DNA of 8,473 nt from 2-02-FULL-62-14 sp035632555 (lineage in GTDB: Bacteria; Nitrospirota; Nitrospiria; Nitrospirales; Nitrospiraceae): contig DASQGO010000040.1 in NCBI GenBank assembly GCA_035632555.1, forward strand, positions 1-8,473. Reading direction: 5' to 3'. Below the pieces are notes generated by a model. The model ran no database searches. It saw only the letters and a program-made list of their open reading frames with translations, and was not told where the DNA came from. The position numbers were made by a program, and so were the translations under genes. Below, piece after piece: positions 1-5,171 of this stretch; position 1 is the first letter of the stretch; every line of letters begins with the position of its first letter.

Positions 1-1
1 G

Positions 2-40
2 TCGATCTACGGGAAGGAACGCGTGATGGGAACATTCTGA
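2..40 (+). CDS. Possible last 12 codons of an upstream gene
   Basis: Frame 2 reads through 12 codons (ending ...GKERVMGTF) to a TGA at 38-40. A hairpin and then a promoter-like TTGACA follow directly, which would fit the end of a gene. Frame 1 is also open from base 1 to a stop at 253-255, but its translation is Ser/Pro/Arg-rich and looks non-coding. Too little is visible to name a product, and the coding call itself is weak. Confidence 0.25.
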   Translation, partial: SIYGKERVMGTF

Positions 41-48
41 CGCGCGAT

Positions 49-67
49 GCGCCCGCGGATGGGGCGC
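49..67 (+). other. GC hairpin after the putative upstream stop
   Basis: GCGCCC (49-54) pairs perfectly with GGGCGC (62-67) across a 7-base loop. It starts 9 bases after the TGA at 38-40. A short T-run (77-80) lies about 10 bases further on, too far for a textbook intrinsic terminator, so it may simply be an mRNA 3' end structure. Confidence 0.3.
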
Positions 68-69
68 GG

Positions 70-98
70 TTGACAGTTTTCCCCCCATCAAGTAGCCT
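70..98 (+). promoter_or_regulatory. Candidate sigma70-type promoter for the 283-1161 lipoprotein gene
   Basis: A perfect TTGACA -35 box (70-75) is followed after 17 bases by TAGCCT (93-98), a poor -10 box with 3 of 6 matches to TATAAT. Transcription would start near 105, leaving a leader of about 180 bases before the start codon at 283. I see no known riboswitch or convincing small ORF in that leader. The -35 is strong and the -10 weak, so this is a candidate only. Confidence 0.35.
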
Positions 99-282
99 GT
101 CCCACGTCAGCTTCTCTGGATCAAGAGCATGCGGCACCGCGCGCTCCTCCCGTCCATTCCCTCTAAGCAAGAGACAGCGACCGTCATGCCCCGAAGTTGC
201 CGCGCGCATACCGCCGCGCACGCGGGCGCTGCGGTTGGCTCCTCTCCACGGATAGTAATGTCGAGCGCTGGAGCGTTTGGAT

Positions 283-1161
283 ATGATGCACATGCTGTTG
301 AGTGTCTTCTTCATTGTTCTCGCCGGTTGCAGCGGCTGGTGGACACGTCCGGCCGCGCCTCCCGATCCCCCGCTGAAGATTGTGGTGGCACCCGTCATTT
401 TGGAAGCCGCGATCACGAAAACCACGCAGATCCATTCATTCGATGAGGACCCGCCGCCTGAAATTGAGCCGGAGCTCCTAGCCCAACTTCACGCTGGAAT
501 CCAGGTCAAGGCCCAGCAGTTCCTGACCGACGCGCTGGCCGGCCAGAAGGGATTTGTCGTGGTCCCCTTTGACGAGACACGCCGCATCCTGGACGATCTT
601 GGTCCCCTTGCCACGCCGCTGACGGAAGAACAGAACCGGGAGCTCCTTCAGAGGACCGGCGCCGACATTGTCATCTCCGCCCAGATCCTCGATTACGGCG
701 TCGTCCGATGGCAATACTGGGTGACCGGGCTCGTGGTCCATTCCACCGTCGGCCTGACGATCATCGGATTTGCTACATCCTGGAATCCGGTGGCCATCGG
801 GGCCTATTTTGTCTACGAAATACCTGATGTGGCGATCTGGTCCGGCGGAGCCTATGCATTTGGGTGGGCGTTCCGTCCCGTACGCATTGAAGTCGAAGCC
901 TTCCAGCGCACACCCTGTTCAGGGGTGATCTGGACCGAGCAGGATGGCGTCGTGAAGGTTCCCGGGAAAACGCTGGCCGAATACACGCCGGAAGATCAAA
1001 AACGGAAGGAAGTGCAGTTGGAAATCAACCTCAAGCGGGCAATGATCGAGATTGCCGAGACGGCGGGGCAAAAGCTCAGGCAGCAATCATGCAAAGAGGA
1101 CGGGACCCCCGAACAAATCTCCGGCTCAACGATGCTGCAGGTGCTGGACCTGCTGTATTGA
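283..1161 (+). CDS. Predicted lipoprotein with a CsgG/LpoB-like fold, unknown function
   Basis: 292-residue predicted lipoprotein. ATG 283 is chosen because GGAG (270-273) lies 9 bases upstream. TTG 277 and ATG 286 are alternatives. The N-terminus is a short type II signal peptide with lipobox L-A-G-C, giving the lipidated Cys near residue 16. After a Pro-rich linker comes an alternation of strands and helices: KIVVAPVI, then GFVVVPFDETRRILDDLG (about 90-107), then RTGADIVISAQILDYG. This 'GAD-hhh-G/Q-hh-DYG' arrangement recalls the N-terminal fold of CsgG, LpoB and TolB-like envelope lipoproteins. Residues about 145-195 are strongly hydrophobic and Gly-rich, with a W-rich end, and could insert in a membrane. 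The C-terminal third is charged and helical. Possible roles are outer-membrane assembly or stress sensing, but the exact function is not recognisable. It is monocistronic and converges on the next gene 28 bases away. Confidence 0.75.
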   Translation: MMHMLLSVFFIVLAGCSGWWTRPAAPPDPPLKIVVAPVILEAAITKTTQIHSFDEDPPPEIEPELLAQLHAGIQVKAQQFLTDALAGQKGFVVVPFDETRRILDDLGPLATPLTEEQNRELLQRTGADIVISAQILDYGVVRWQYWVTGLVVHSTVGLTIIGFATSWNPVAIGAYFVYEIPDVAIWSGGAYAFGWAFRPVRIEVEAFQRTPCSGVIWTEQDGVVKVPGKTLAEYTPEDQKRKEVQLEINLKRAMIEIAETAGQKLRQQSCKEDGTPEQISGSTMLQVLDLLY

Positions 1162-1189
1162 GGCACGGTTCGCGGGCAGTTCGTGAGGG

Positions 1190-1654
1190 TCAGCGGCCCG
1201 AGCAGGACTTGAAGATGACGTCACAGTGGTCATACCCGGCGTAGGACGGCGGCACCGCATGATAGTGGATCTCCCGGACGCGCCCCTCTTGCAGGTGCGC
1301 ATGAGCCAGACAGCCGTGATGAGCCAGTGGCACGCTGGATTTGGATCCTGCGAACGATTCTTCCAGCAGAGACGCTTCCTTGTAGAACACCAGCACCGTT
1401 TCATCCCCCACCGTGCGTTCATCCGTTGCACCTATTGCACAGGCTAACACTTCCTGCTTTGTCTTCCCGATCAAGGCTTGCTCCACCGCGGGGGGCGCCG
1501 GCAGCATCGAAGGAGCCTGAGTGCAGCCGGTCATTCCCATCCAGAAGGGACATGCAACGGCTCCGACAAGTCCGAACCAGCGAATCGCGGCCCTGCTCTT
1601 CGGGACGATCATGCGGTCATCACCGGGATGATTTACGAGAATGGCCTTGCTCAT
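1190..1654 (-). CDS. Small lipoprotein, BamE/SmpA-like
   Basis: 154 residues from ATG 1654, supported by a strong GGAGGAG ribosome-binding site at 1662-1668, 7 bases upstream. A second Met at residue 15 would give a more typical signal-peptide length but has a weaker site. A hydrophobic stretch ends in lipobox M-T-G-C (Cys44), so it is a predicted lipoprotein. The mature part opens with 'ALIGKTKQEVLACAIG'. That is the 'L-x-G-x-(S/T)-K-x-x-(V/L)-L-x-C-x-G-x-P' style start of BamE/SmpA-like small lipoproteins, in which a short helix pair precedes a three-stranded sheet. Later 'LQEGRVREIHYH' and the closing 'CDVIFKSC' match the same family style; Cys144 and Cys151 may form a disulfide. Function unknown, presumably at the outer membrane. 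No BAM-complex gene is nearby, so I do not call it bamE. Confidence 0.7.
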   Translation of the reverse strand: MSKAILVNHPGDDRMIVPKSRAAIRWFGLVGAVACPFWMGMTGCTQAPSMLPAPPAVEQALIGKTKQEVLACAIGATDERTVGDETVLVFYKEASLLEESFAGSKSSVPLAHHGCLAHAHLQEGRVREIHYHAVPPSYAGYDHCDVIFKSCSGR

Positions 1655-1670
1655 TGATTGGCTCCTCCAG

Positions 1671-1707
1671 CACTTGCGAAGTGGGGGGAGCATACGCCGA
1701 GAGGCGT
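1671..1707 (-). other. Two small hairpins just upstream of the 1654 start
   Basis: CACTT-GCG-AAGTG (1671-1683) is a perfect 5-bp hairpin. ACGCC-GAGA-GGCGT (1694-1707) is another 5-bp hairpin with a 4-base loop. Both lie within 40 bases upstream of the GGAGGAG ribosome-binding site of the leftward lipoprotein gene. A run of six G (1683-1688; C on the minus strand) lies between them. They could be leader RNA structures or paired operator half-sites. No known motif matches. Confidence 0.3.
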
Positions 1708-1958
1708 CAAAAGTCGAGCTCGCGCGCCTGACGATTTCTTGCACACTGAAGGAAATCGCGTACAAATGCGGACGCCCTTGTAATCCCGACGCATTTCGAC
1801 CCTGTTGTGATATTGCCGTACGTGACTTCCTACGGCTCACCCACCTGAATAAAGATTCCTTCTTAGCAAAAAATACCATTTGTAATGAGGAAGATAGAAC
1901 GATTTTCCACAGCCTGGTCGGCCATAGGTACTTTTCTTGCTCCCCTCGAGATGTATGG

Positions 1959-2010
1959 GTGTATGCGCACGCGCAGGGGCACGCAGATGCCCTGCATGCA
2001 TTGCATACAC
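1959..2010. repeat. Long imperfect inverted repeat upstream of the zinc-ribbon gene
   Basis: Outer arms GTGTATGC (1959-1966) and GCATACAC (2003-2010) are perfect 8-base complements. Nested inside, CAGGGGCA (1974-1981) faces TGCCCTG (1988-1994) with one bulged G and a 6-base loop. Partial pairing continues between the two helices (for example 1973 with 1995 and 1970 with 1998). The element ends 29 bases before ATG 2040, so it could be a structured 5' leader, or a DNA palindrome bound by a regulator. Confidence 0.5.
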
Positions 2011-2039
2011 GTTGCCCCACACCTGAAGCGAGGCCTGTC

Positions 2040-2246
2040 ATGGAGGAATGTCCGCGCTGCAAGGGGCTCATGGTCTTCGAGTCCTATCAGACCCGATGGG
2101 ACCATCTTATCTGGGACCATTTCATCCGAAAAGAACCGGCCGTCTGCTGGCGCTGCGTCATCTGCGGAGAGATCTGGGATCCCGTGATCGAGTCGAACCG
2201 GGCCACTGCACAGCCGGTTCATGAGGTGTGCGCACAGATGAAATGA
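2040..2246 (+). CDS. Small zinc-ribbon protein, unknown function
   Basis: 68 residues from ATG 2040. The start is preceded by GAGG (2030-2033) at 6 bases and places the first CxxC right at the N-terminus, where this type of protein has it. The frame is open further upstream, but that part lacks domain character. Cys4-P-R-Cys7 and Cys39-V-I-Cys42 form a four-cysteine zinc ribbon. An extra Cys36 makes the second knuckle read C-W-R-C-V-I-C. The segment after it, 'GEIWDPVIESNR', is a hallmark I associate with short zinc-ribbon proteins common in Nitrospira. No signal peptide is seen, so it is probably cytoplasmic. It is likely co-transcribed with the lipoprotein gene 41 bases downstream. Binding to DNA, RNA or protein is possible but not shown. 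Confidence 0.75.
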   Translation: MEECPRCKGLMVFESYQTRWDHLIWDHFIRKEPAVCWRCVICGEIWDPVIESNRATAQPVHEVCAQMK

Positions 2247-2287
2247 CGCCACCCTGCGCACCTCACCGACGACAGGAGGGAATCGCC

Positions 2288-2674
2288 ATGAAGCGGTCAC
2301 TCTGCATGCTTGTCGCGTCCGTCTTCCTTCTGGCCGGGTGCAGTTCGTCCGGCACGTTCGGCATCGTGACAAAGAGCACGGCCGATCCCGTGTCTCTTCT
2401 CAAATCGGGCCGGCAGTACCAGGAGCTGGGCCCCGTGGAGGGGCAATCCTGCCGCCATTTCGTCCTCGCCGTCGTTCCCTGGGGGGAAGGCGACGTCACG
2501 CACGCGGTGGACAAGGCCCTGGAGCAACGAGGCGGGGATGCCATGGTCAACGTGAGCGTCGAGACCAGCCTCTACGGCTTCGTTCCCATCTACAACGTCT
2601 ACTCGTTTACCTGCACCACGGTCAAAGGGATCGCGGTCAAATTCATCGACCGCCTTGCCGACGGCCGGCCCTGA
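2288..2674 (+). CDS. TRL-like small lipoprotein
   Basis: 128 residues from ATG 2288, with an AGGAGGG ribosome-binding site at 2275-2281, 6 bases upstream. The signal peptide ends in lipobox L-A-G-C (Cys18). The mature part, 'ELGPVEGQSC...VLAVVPWGEGDVTHAVDKAL...GGDAMVNVSVE...TCTTVKGIAVKF', has the layout of TRL-like envelope lipoproteins. In order these show a small strand, a G-x-G-D-(helix) segment, the GDA(L/M)xNV strand, and a closing C-x-x-V-x-G-x-A-V strand. Cys55 and Cys109 sit where a disulfide would join the first and last strands. Function is unknown for the group. It follows the zinc-ribbon gene and ends 29 bases from the converging antiporter gene. No T-rich terminator is visible in that gap. 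Confidence 0.7.
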   Translation: MKRSLCMLVASVFLLAGCSSSGTFGIVTKSTADPVSLLKSGRQYQELGPVEGQSCRHFVLAVVPWGEGDVTHAVDKALEQRGGDAMVNVSVETSLYGFVPIYNVYSFTCTTVKGIAVKFIDRLADGRP

Positions 2675-2703
2675 CGGCGGACGATCGGATCGCCCCGCGC
2701 CCG

Positions 2704-3909
2704 CTAGCCTTCGTCGGTGAAACTGTCCAGAGACTTCACCGGCTGACCCGGCTGCGCGGCCTTCAGCAAGAGATGCGACGGCAGAAAAGCCAGGCCGGCG
2801 ATGGCGGTCGGCACCACGGCGCTGGCGATCACGGCCGCGACCAGGAACGAATACTGTTCCTGTGTGACGATGCCGTGGGAAAACCCGTAGAGCGCCGAGA
2901 TGGTTCCGAAGGTCAGCCCCGTCGACATCAGCAGCGTGTAGTACCAGCGTTCCTTGCGCTCCTGCCGGAAGAGACCGATCACGGGATAGAGCCCGAAGAT
3001 TTTCGACGCCACTTTTCCTCCCAGGAGCGCGAGAAAGACCGCCGGGGCCGTCAGCAGGGCCGGCACCGAGACGAGTGTGCCGGCGCGAATGAAATAAAAC
3101 GGCGTGAGCAATCCGATGGTGAGCGTCCGGAGCCGGGCAATCCACTGGACGTCCCGCGCGGCATTGCCGGCCAGCGCCATGCCGACCAGATACGCCGGCA
3201 GCACGGCTTCGCTGCCCGACCACAGGGCCAGCGTGCCCAAGCCGAAGAGCACCAGCACCACCCACTTCGTCCGGATGGCGGCCGTGCGGTGGGCATACTT
3301 CTGGGTCAGCCAGCCGGTCATGGCCGGCAACGGGATCAGGACCGCGGCGCTGACCGCGACGAACACGACGGTCTTGTAGGTGAACGGCGCGAACAGCAGG
3401 CCGAGGACGATCACCGTGGCCAGGTCGTTGATGAAGCAGGCCCCGAGAATGCCTTTCCCGTACTCCGTCTTATTGAAGCCGGTTTCGAGCATGACGGCGT
3501 AGACCACCGCCATCGAAGTGGTCGAGAGCGCCACCCCGCACAGCCAGCTCGCATCGGCGTTCCATCCCAGTCCATAGAACGCGAGGGCCGCGCATCCGAG
3601 AAACGGCGCCAGAAACCCCACGAGCCCCACGGTGTTCACCTCGGTCAATTTGGACCGCAGGACGTCGGGATCCAGTTCGGCGCCGGCCAGGAAGGTCAGG
3701 ACGACGGCGCCGGCCGAGGCCAGAAACCGCACCCACTCGGACTGGGCGCCCAGCACATCCCCGAGCTCAAACAGCCCTGCCACGTACGCGAACAGGACGC
3801 CGGCGCAGATTTCCACCAAGGCGATCGAGAGGTCCAGCCGATTGGCAATGAGGGCGGACAGGACGGCGACGGCCAGCCACAGGGACGCGGTGAGAAAGAT
3901 GTGTTCCAT
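2704..3909 (-). CDS. CPA-type cation/proton antiporter, riboswitch-linked fluoride-resistance transporter
   Basis: 401-residue inner-membrane protein, hydrophobic nearly throughout with about 11-13 membrane segments, matching the Na+/H+ exchanger domain (PF00999) in full. ATG 3909 follows GGAGG (3918-3922) at 8 bases. Family marks: 'ALSTTSMAVVYAVMLE' (127-142), the usual unwound helix; 'GACFINDLATVIVLG' (156-170) with the ion-site pair Asn161-Asp162 (ND type, generally linked to electroneutral exchange); 'PFYFIRAGTLVSVP' (270-283) and Lys299 in 'LLGGKVASKIFG'. The protein ends about 20 residues after the last helix, so the TrkA/RCK regulatory domain of Kef proteins is absent. Its leader carries a fluoride riboswitch and terminator. 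Antiporters of this superfamily are one of the known gene classes under crcB-motif control, besides CrcB/Fluc and CLC-F. I infer fluoride or HF expulsion, or pH and cation balance under fluoride. Substrate is not proven by sequence. Confidence 0.88.
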   Translation of the reverse strand: MEHIFLTASLWLAVAVLSALIANRLDLSIALVEICAGVLFAYVAGLFELGDVLGAQSEWVRFLASAGAVVLTFLAGAELDPDVLRSKLTEVNTVGLVGFLAPFLGCAALAFYGLGWNADASWLCGVALSTTSMAVVYAVMLETGFNKTEYGKGILGACFINDLATVIVLGLLFAPFTYKTVVFVAVSAAVLIPLPAMTGWLTQKYAHRTAAIRTKWVVLVLFGLGTLALWSGSEAVLPAYLVGMALAGNAARDVQWIARLRTLTIGLLTPFYFIRAGTLVSVPALLTAPAVFLALLGGKVASKIFGLYPVIGLFRQERKERWYYTLLMSTGLTFGTISALYGFSHGIVTQEQYSFLVAAVIASAVVPTAIAGLAFLPSHLLLKAAQPGQPVKSLDSFTDEG

Positions 3910-3938
3910 GCAGGAGTCCTCCGTTCGGTTGCAGGCAC

Positions 3939-3960
3939 AAAAAAACCGCCGGCGGCGGTT
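3939..3960 (-). terminator. Intrinsic terminator in the antiporter leader
   Basis: Read on the minus strand: AACCGCC (3960-3954), a GCC loop, GGCGGTT (3950-3944), then a run of seven T (3945-3939, sharing its first two with the stem). It lies downstream of the fluoride aptamer and 29 bases before the antiporter ATG. That is where a riboswitch expression platform should be. It would also end read-through from the TlpA gene. Confidence 0.8.
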
Positions 3961-4002
3961 GTCACGTCATCGCGACAACTCCCCGCTCCGATGATCGGCA
4001 GC

Positions 4003-4055
4003 GTAGGAGTCATGAGCCTGGCAAGGCGGTTATCCGGGGGACCCCATCCCCTGTC
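4003..4055 (-). ncRNA. Fluoride riboswitch (crcB motif)
   Basis: On the minus strand the core runs from GGGGATGGGGTC (starting 4051) through ATAACCGCC (4033-4025) to ATGACTCCTAC (4013-4003), matching the crcB/fluoride motif from memory of its consensus. Helices check base by base. P1 pairs 4051-4048 with 4039-4036. A 4-bp hairpin pairs 4027-4024 with 4019-4016. The pseudoknot pairs 4045-4040 with 4011-4006, with one G-U. The ligand-site bases A-U-G (4047-4045) and U-G (4012-4011) are present, as is the A (4013) and U (4005) that form the switch-controlling long-range pair. One conserved-looking G in the usual CUGAUG is C here (4014). With the terminator downstream, an ON switch for the antiporter gene is expected. 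Confidence 0.88.
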
Positions 4056-4062
4056 GGTTCTG

Positions 4063-4092
4063 ACTATACGAAAACCGGTCCATCCGATTCAA
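4063..4092 (-). promoter_or_regulatory. Promoter for the riboswitch and antiporter transcript
   Basis: On the minus strand, TTGAAT (4092-4087) and TATAGT (4068-4063) are 18 bases apart, matching sigma70 boxes at 4 of 6 and 5 of 6 positions. Initiation near 4056 would place the first aptamer helix (4051) just inside the transcript. This is the expected geometry for a 5' leader riboswitch. The leader would be about 148 bases long. The promoter sits right after the stop of the upstream TlpA gene (4117). Confidence 0.6.
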
Positions 4093-4116
4093 CCATCGCG
4101 ACGGAGAATCGGCTGG

Positions 4117-4647
4117 TCATCCCTTGAGCGTGGCCAGCAACACCTGAAACTTCGGACTCTGCAGGAGTCCTCCGCCCCGATGGACCAATGCAATGGTCCC
4201 CCGGGCATCGACAAGCACATAGGTCGGCGTGGCGTTCACCTTGAAGGCATTCGCCACCCACCGGTCTTCGTCATAGCCGGTGGGAAAAATGAAGACGCCG
4301 GGCCGCGCCTTCACGAACGCCTCAACATTTGTCCTGGTGTCGGCAAAGCCGATGGATAGCACCCGGAGCTGCGCCGGCTTGTTCTGCCGGTAGAACTGCT
4401 CCAGCAGCGGCAGCTCCTTCTGGCAGACATTGCACCAGGGCGCCCAAAACACCAGCAGGGTCGGTCGGCCCTGCAGAGACTTGTCGCTCCAGGCTTCGCC
4501 GGCGAACGTGACCAGCTCGAAACTCGGAACCATCGAGTCCGCCGCCGCGACGCCGGTTGGCTGGCCCGGCCTTGTGACGAACACCAGGGCCAGGAGAAAT
4601 CCCGTCATCGTGAGACGGAACATGACATTCCACATCGGGCTGGTCAT
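4117..4647 (-). CDS. TlpA/ResA-like membrane-anchored thioredoxin
   Basis: 176 residues from ATG 4647, which overlaps the preceding TGA stop as ATGA, so translation is probably coupled to the DsrE-family gene. Met5 and Met9 are alternatives. An uncleaved anchor or signal helix (about 12-26) is followed by a thioredoxin fold: 'PSFELVTFAG', 'LLVFWAPWCNVC' with the active site Cys72-Asn-Val-Cys75, 'LRVLSIGF', and the cis-Pro loop 'NATPTYVLVD' (Pro141). These are the marks of the TlpA/ResA/AhpC-TSA group, facing the periplasm and reducing disulfides or delivering electrons. The N-V dipeptide between the cysteines differs from the commoner E-P or P-P of ResA/TlpA, so the redox potential may differ. 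The partner protein is probably the DsrE-family product of the same operon. No cytochrome c maturation gene is adjacent to support a ResA role. Confidence 0.85.
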   Translation of the reverse strand: MTSPMWNVMFRLTMTGFLLALVFVTRPGQPTGVAAADSMVPSFELVTFAGEAWSDKSLQGRPTLLVFWAPWCNVCQKELPLLEQFYRQNKPAQLRVLSIGFADTRTNVEAFVKARPGVFIFPTGYDEDRWVANAFKVNATPTYVLVDARGTIALVHRGGGLLQSPKFQVLLATLKG

Positions 4648-5114
4648 GGCTTGATGTAGAGATACCCTTCCTTCTGGAGATCCGCGATGCGCTTGACCGC
4701 CACCGGATGCAGCGTCGCGACAAACCCTTTTGCCAATTTGTCCAGCGTCTTGCCAAAGGCTTTCATGGACACCTGGCACATTTCGGCACGGACGCCCTTC
4801 TCGATGATCTGGTCGAATTTCTTTGTCATCTCCGGATCCATTTTATCCCGTTCAAAGAGCTCGAGCGCCGGCCCATGGACCACCAGCTCGATATCGATGT
4901 TCTCCGGACCGCCTTCAGCCTCAATGTGTTTGTTGATAAGCGCCAGGGCATACTTGGCGACTTCGGGATCCTTGCCGTCGACGTGGTACAGGACTTTGAC
5001 TTTCTCCTTGCCTTCCGCCGCATGCGCGCCAACCGCGAGGAACGATCCGATGAACAGAGTGACCGCCGCGAACAGGGCGATCAGCGAAAGGTTGTTGAGT
5101 CTCTTGATGATCAT
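4644..5114 (-). CDS. Secreted DsrE/DsrF-family protein
   Basis: 156 residues from ATG 5114, chosen because AGGAGG sits 5 bases upstream and because it gives a clean signal peptide (K-R, hydrophobic core, cleavage near A-H-A at residue 32). The mature part has the DsrE fold pattern: 'KVLYHVDGKDPEVAKYALALINKHI' (Rossmann-like strand and helix), 'IDIELVVHGPALELF', 'FDQIIEKGVRAEMCQVSMKAFG' with a single Cys113, and the typical ending 'AVKRIADLQKEGYLYIKP'. Cys113 is where DsrE/TusD-like proteins carry the persulfide-accepting cysteine, but this copy is exported rather than cytoplasmic. No DsrF, DsrH or dissimilatory sulfite reductase gene is present. It lies 57 bases after the TPR gene and overlaps the TlpA gene by 4 bases. 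I infer a periplasmic sulfur or thiol carrier kept reduced by that thioredoxin. Confidence 0.85.
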   Translation of the reverse strand: MIIKRLNNLSLIALFAAVTLFIGSFLAVGAHAAEGKEKVKVLYHVDGKDPEVAKYALALINKHIEAEGGPENIDIELVVHGPALELFERDKMDPEMTKKFDQIIEKGVRAEMCQVSMKAFGKTLDKLAKGFVATLHPVAVKRIADLQKEGYLYIKP

Positions 5115-5171
5115 GGTTTCCTCCTTGAATGATATGGGGCGGCACGTGTCCACGGGCGGTCTGCCCGCGGG

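Larger units (their letters stand above)
1655..2039. other. Gene-free stretch of about 385 bases between divergent genes
   Basis: This separates the leftward lipoprotein gene from the rightward zinc-ribbon gene. It is visibly richer in A and T (especially about 1735-1935) than its surroundings, as expected for a promoter region, but I could not pick confident -35/-10 pairs. A plus-strand frame (1641-2039) stays open and runs into the zinc-ribbon gene, but its translation has no recognisable domain and no ribosome-binding site, so I do not count it as coding. The region holds three hairpins, listed separately. Confidence 0.6.

Noticed and set aside
129..446. Plus-strand open frames in the leader and start of the first lipoprotein gene
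   Set aside because: No ribosome-binding site, Arg/Ser-rich translation, and overlap in another frame with the lipobox-bearing gene.
1641..2039. N-terminal extension of the zinc-ribbon gene, open for 133 codons and Cys-rich
   Set aside because: No ribosome-binding site at its start, it overlaps the start of the opposite gene, its base composition looks intergenic, and the zinc-ribbon family begins at its first CxxC. ATG 2040 has its own GAGG site.
3910..4174. Exact 14-base repeat GCAGGAGTCCTCCG at 3910-3923 and 4161-4174
   Set aside because: One copy overlaps the antiporter ribosome-binding site and the other is coding sequence in the TlpA gene. With no further similarity around them it looks like chance.
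2338..4359. 673-codon plus-strand open frame across the antiporter region
   Set aside because: Translation is dominated by Arg, Gly, Gln, His and Pro without any domain. It lies antisense to the clear antiporter and TlpA genes, typical of a shadow frame in GC-rich DNA.
4647..4779. Longer 220-residue version of the TlpA protein
   Set aside because: The extra N-terminal residues overlap the DsrE-family gene and have no signal or domain. The ATGA overlap gives a natural start that leads straight into the membrane anchor.
5153..5167. CGGGC/GCCCG hairpin between the TPR stop and the DsrE start as a terminator
   Set aside because: No T-run follows on the minus strand, and the genes on either side are close and functionally coherent, so a terminator here is unlikely.
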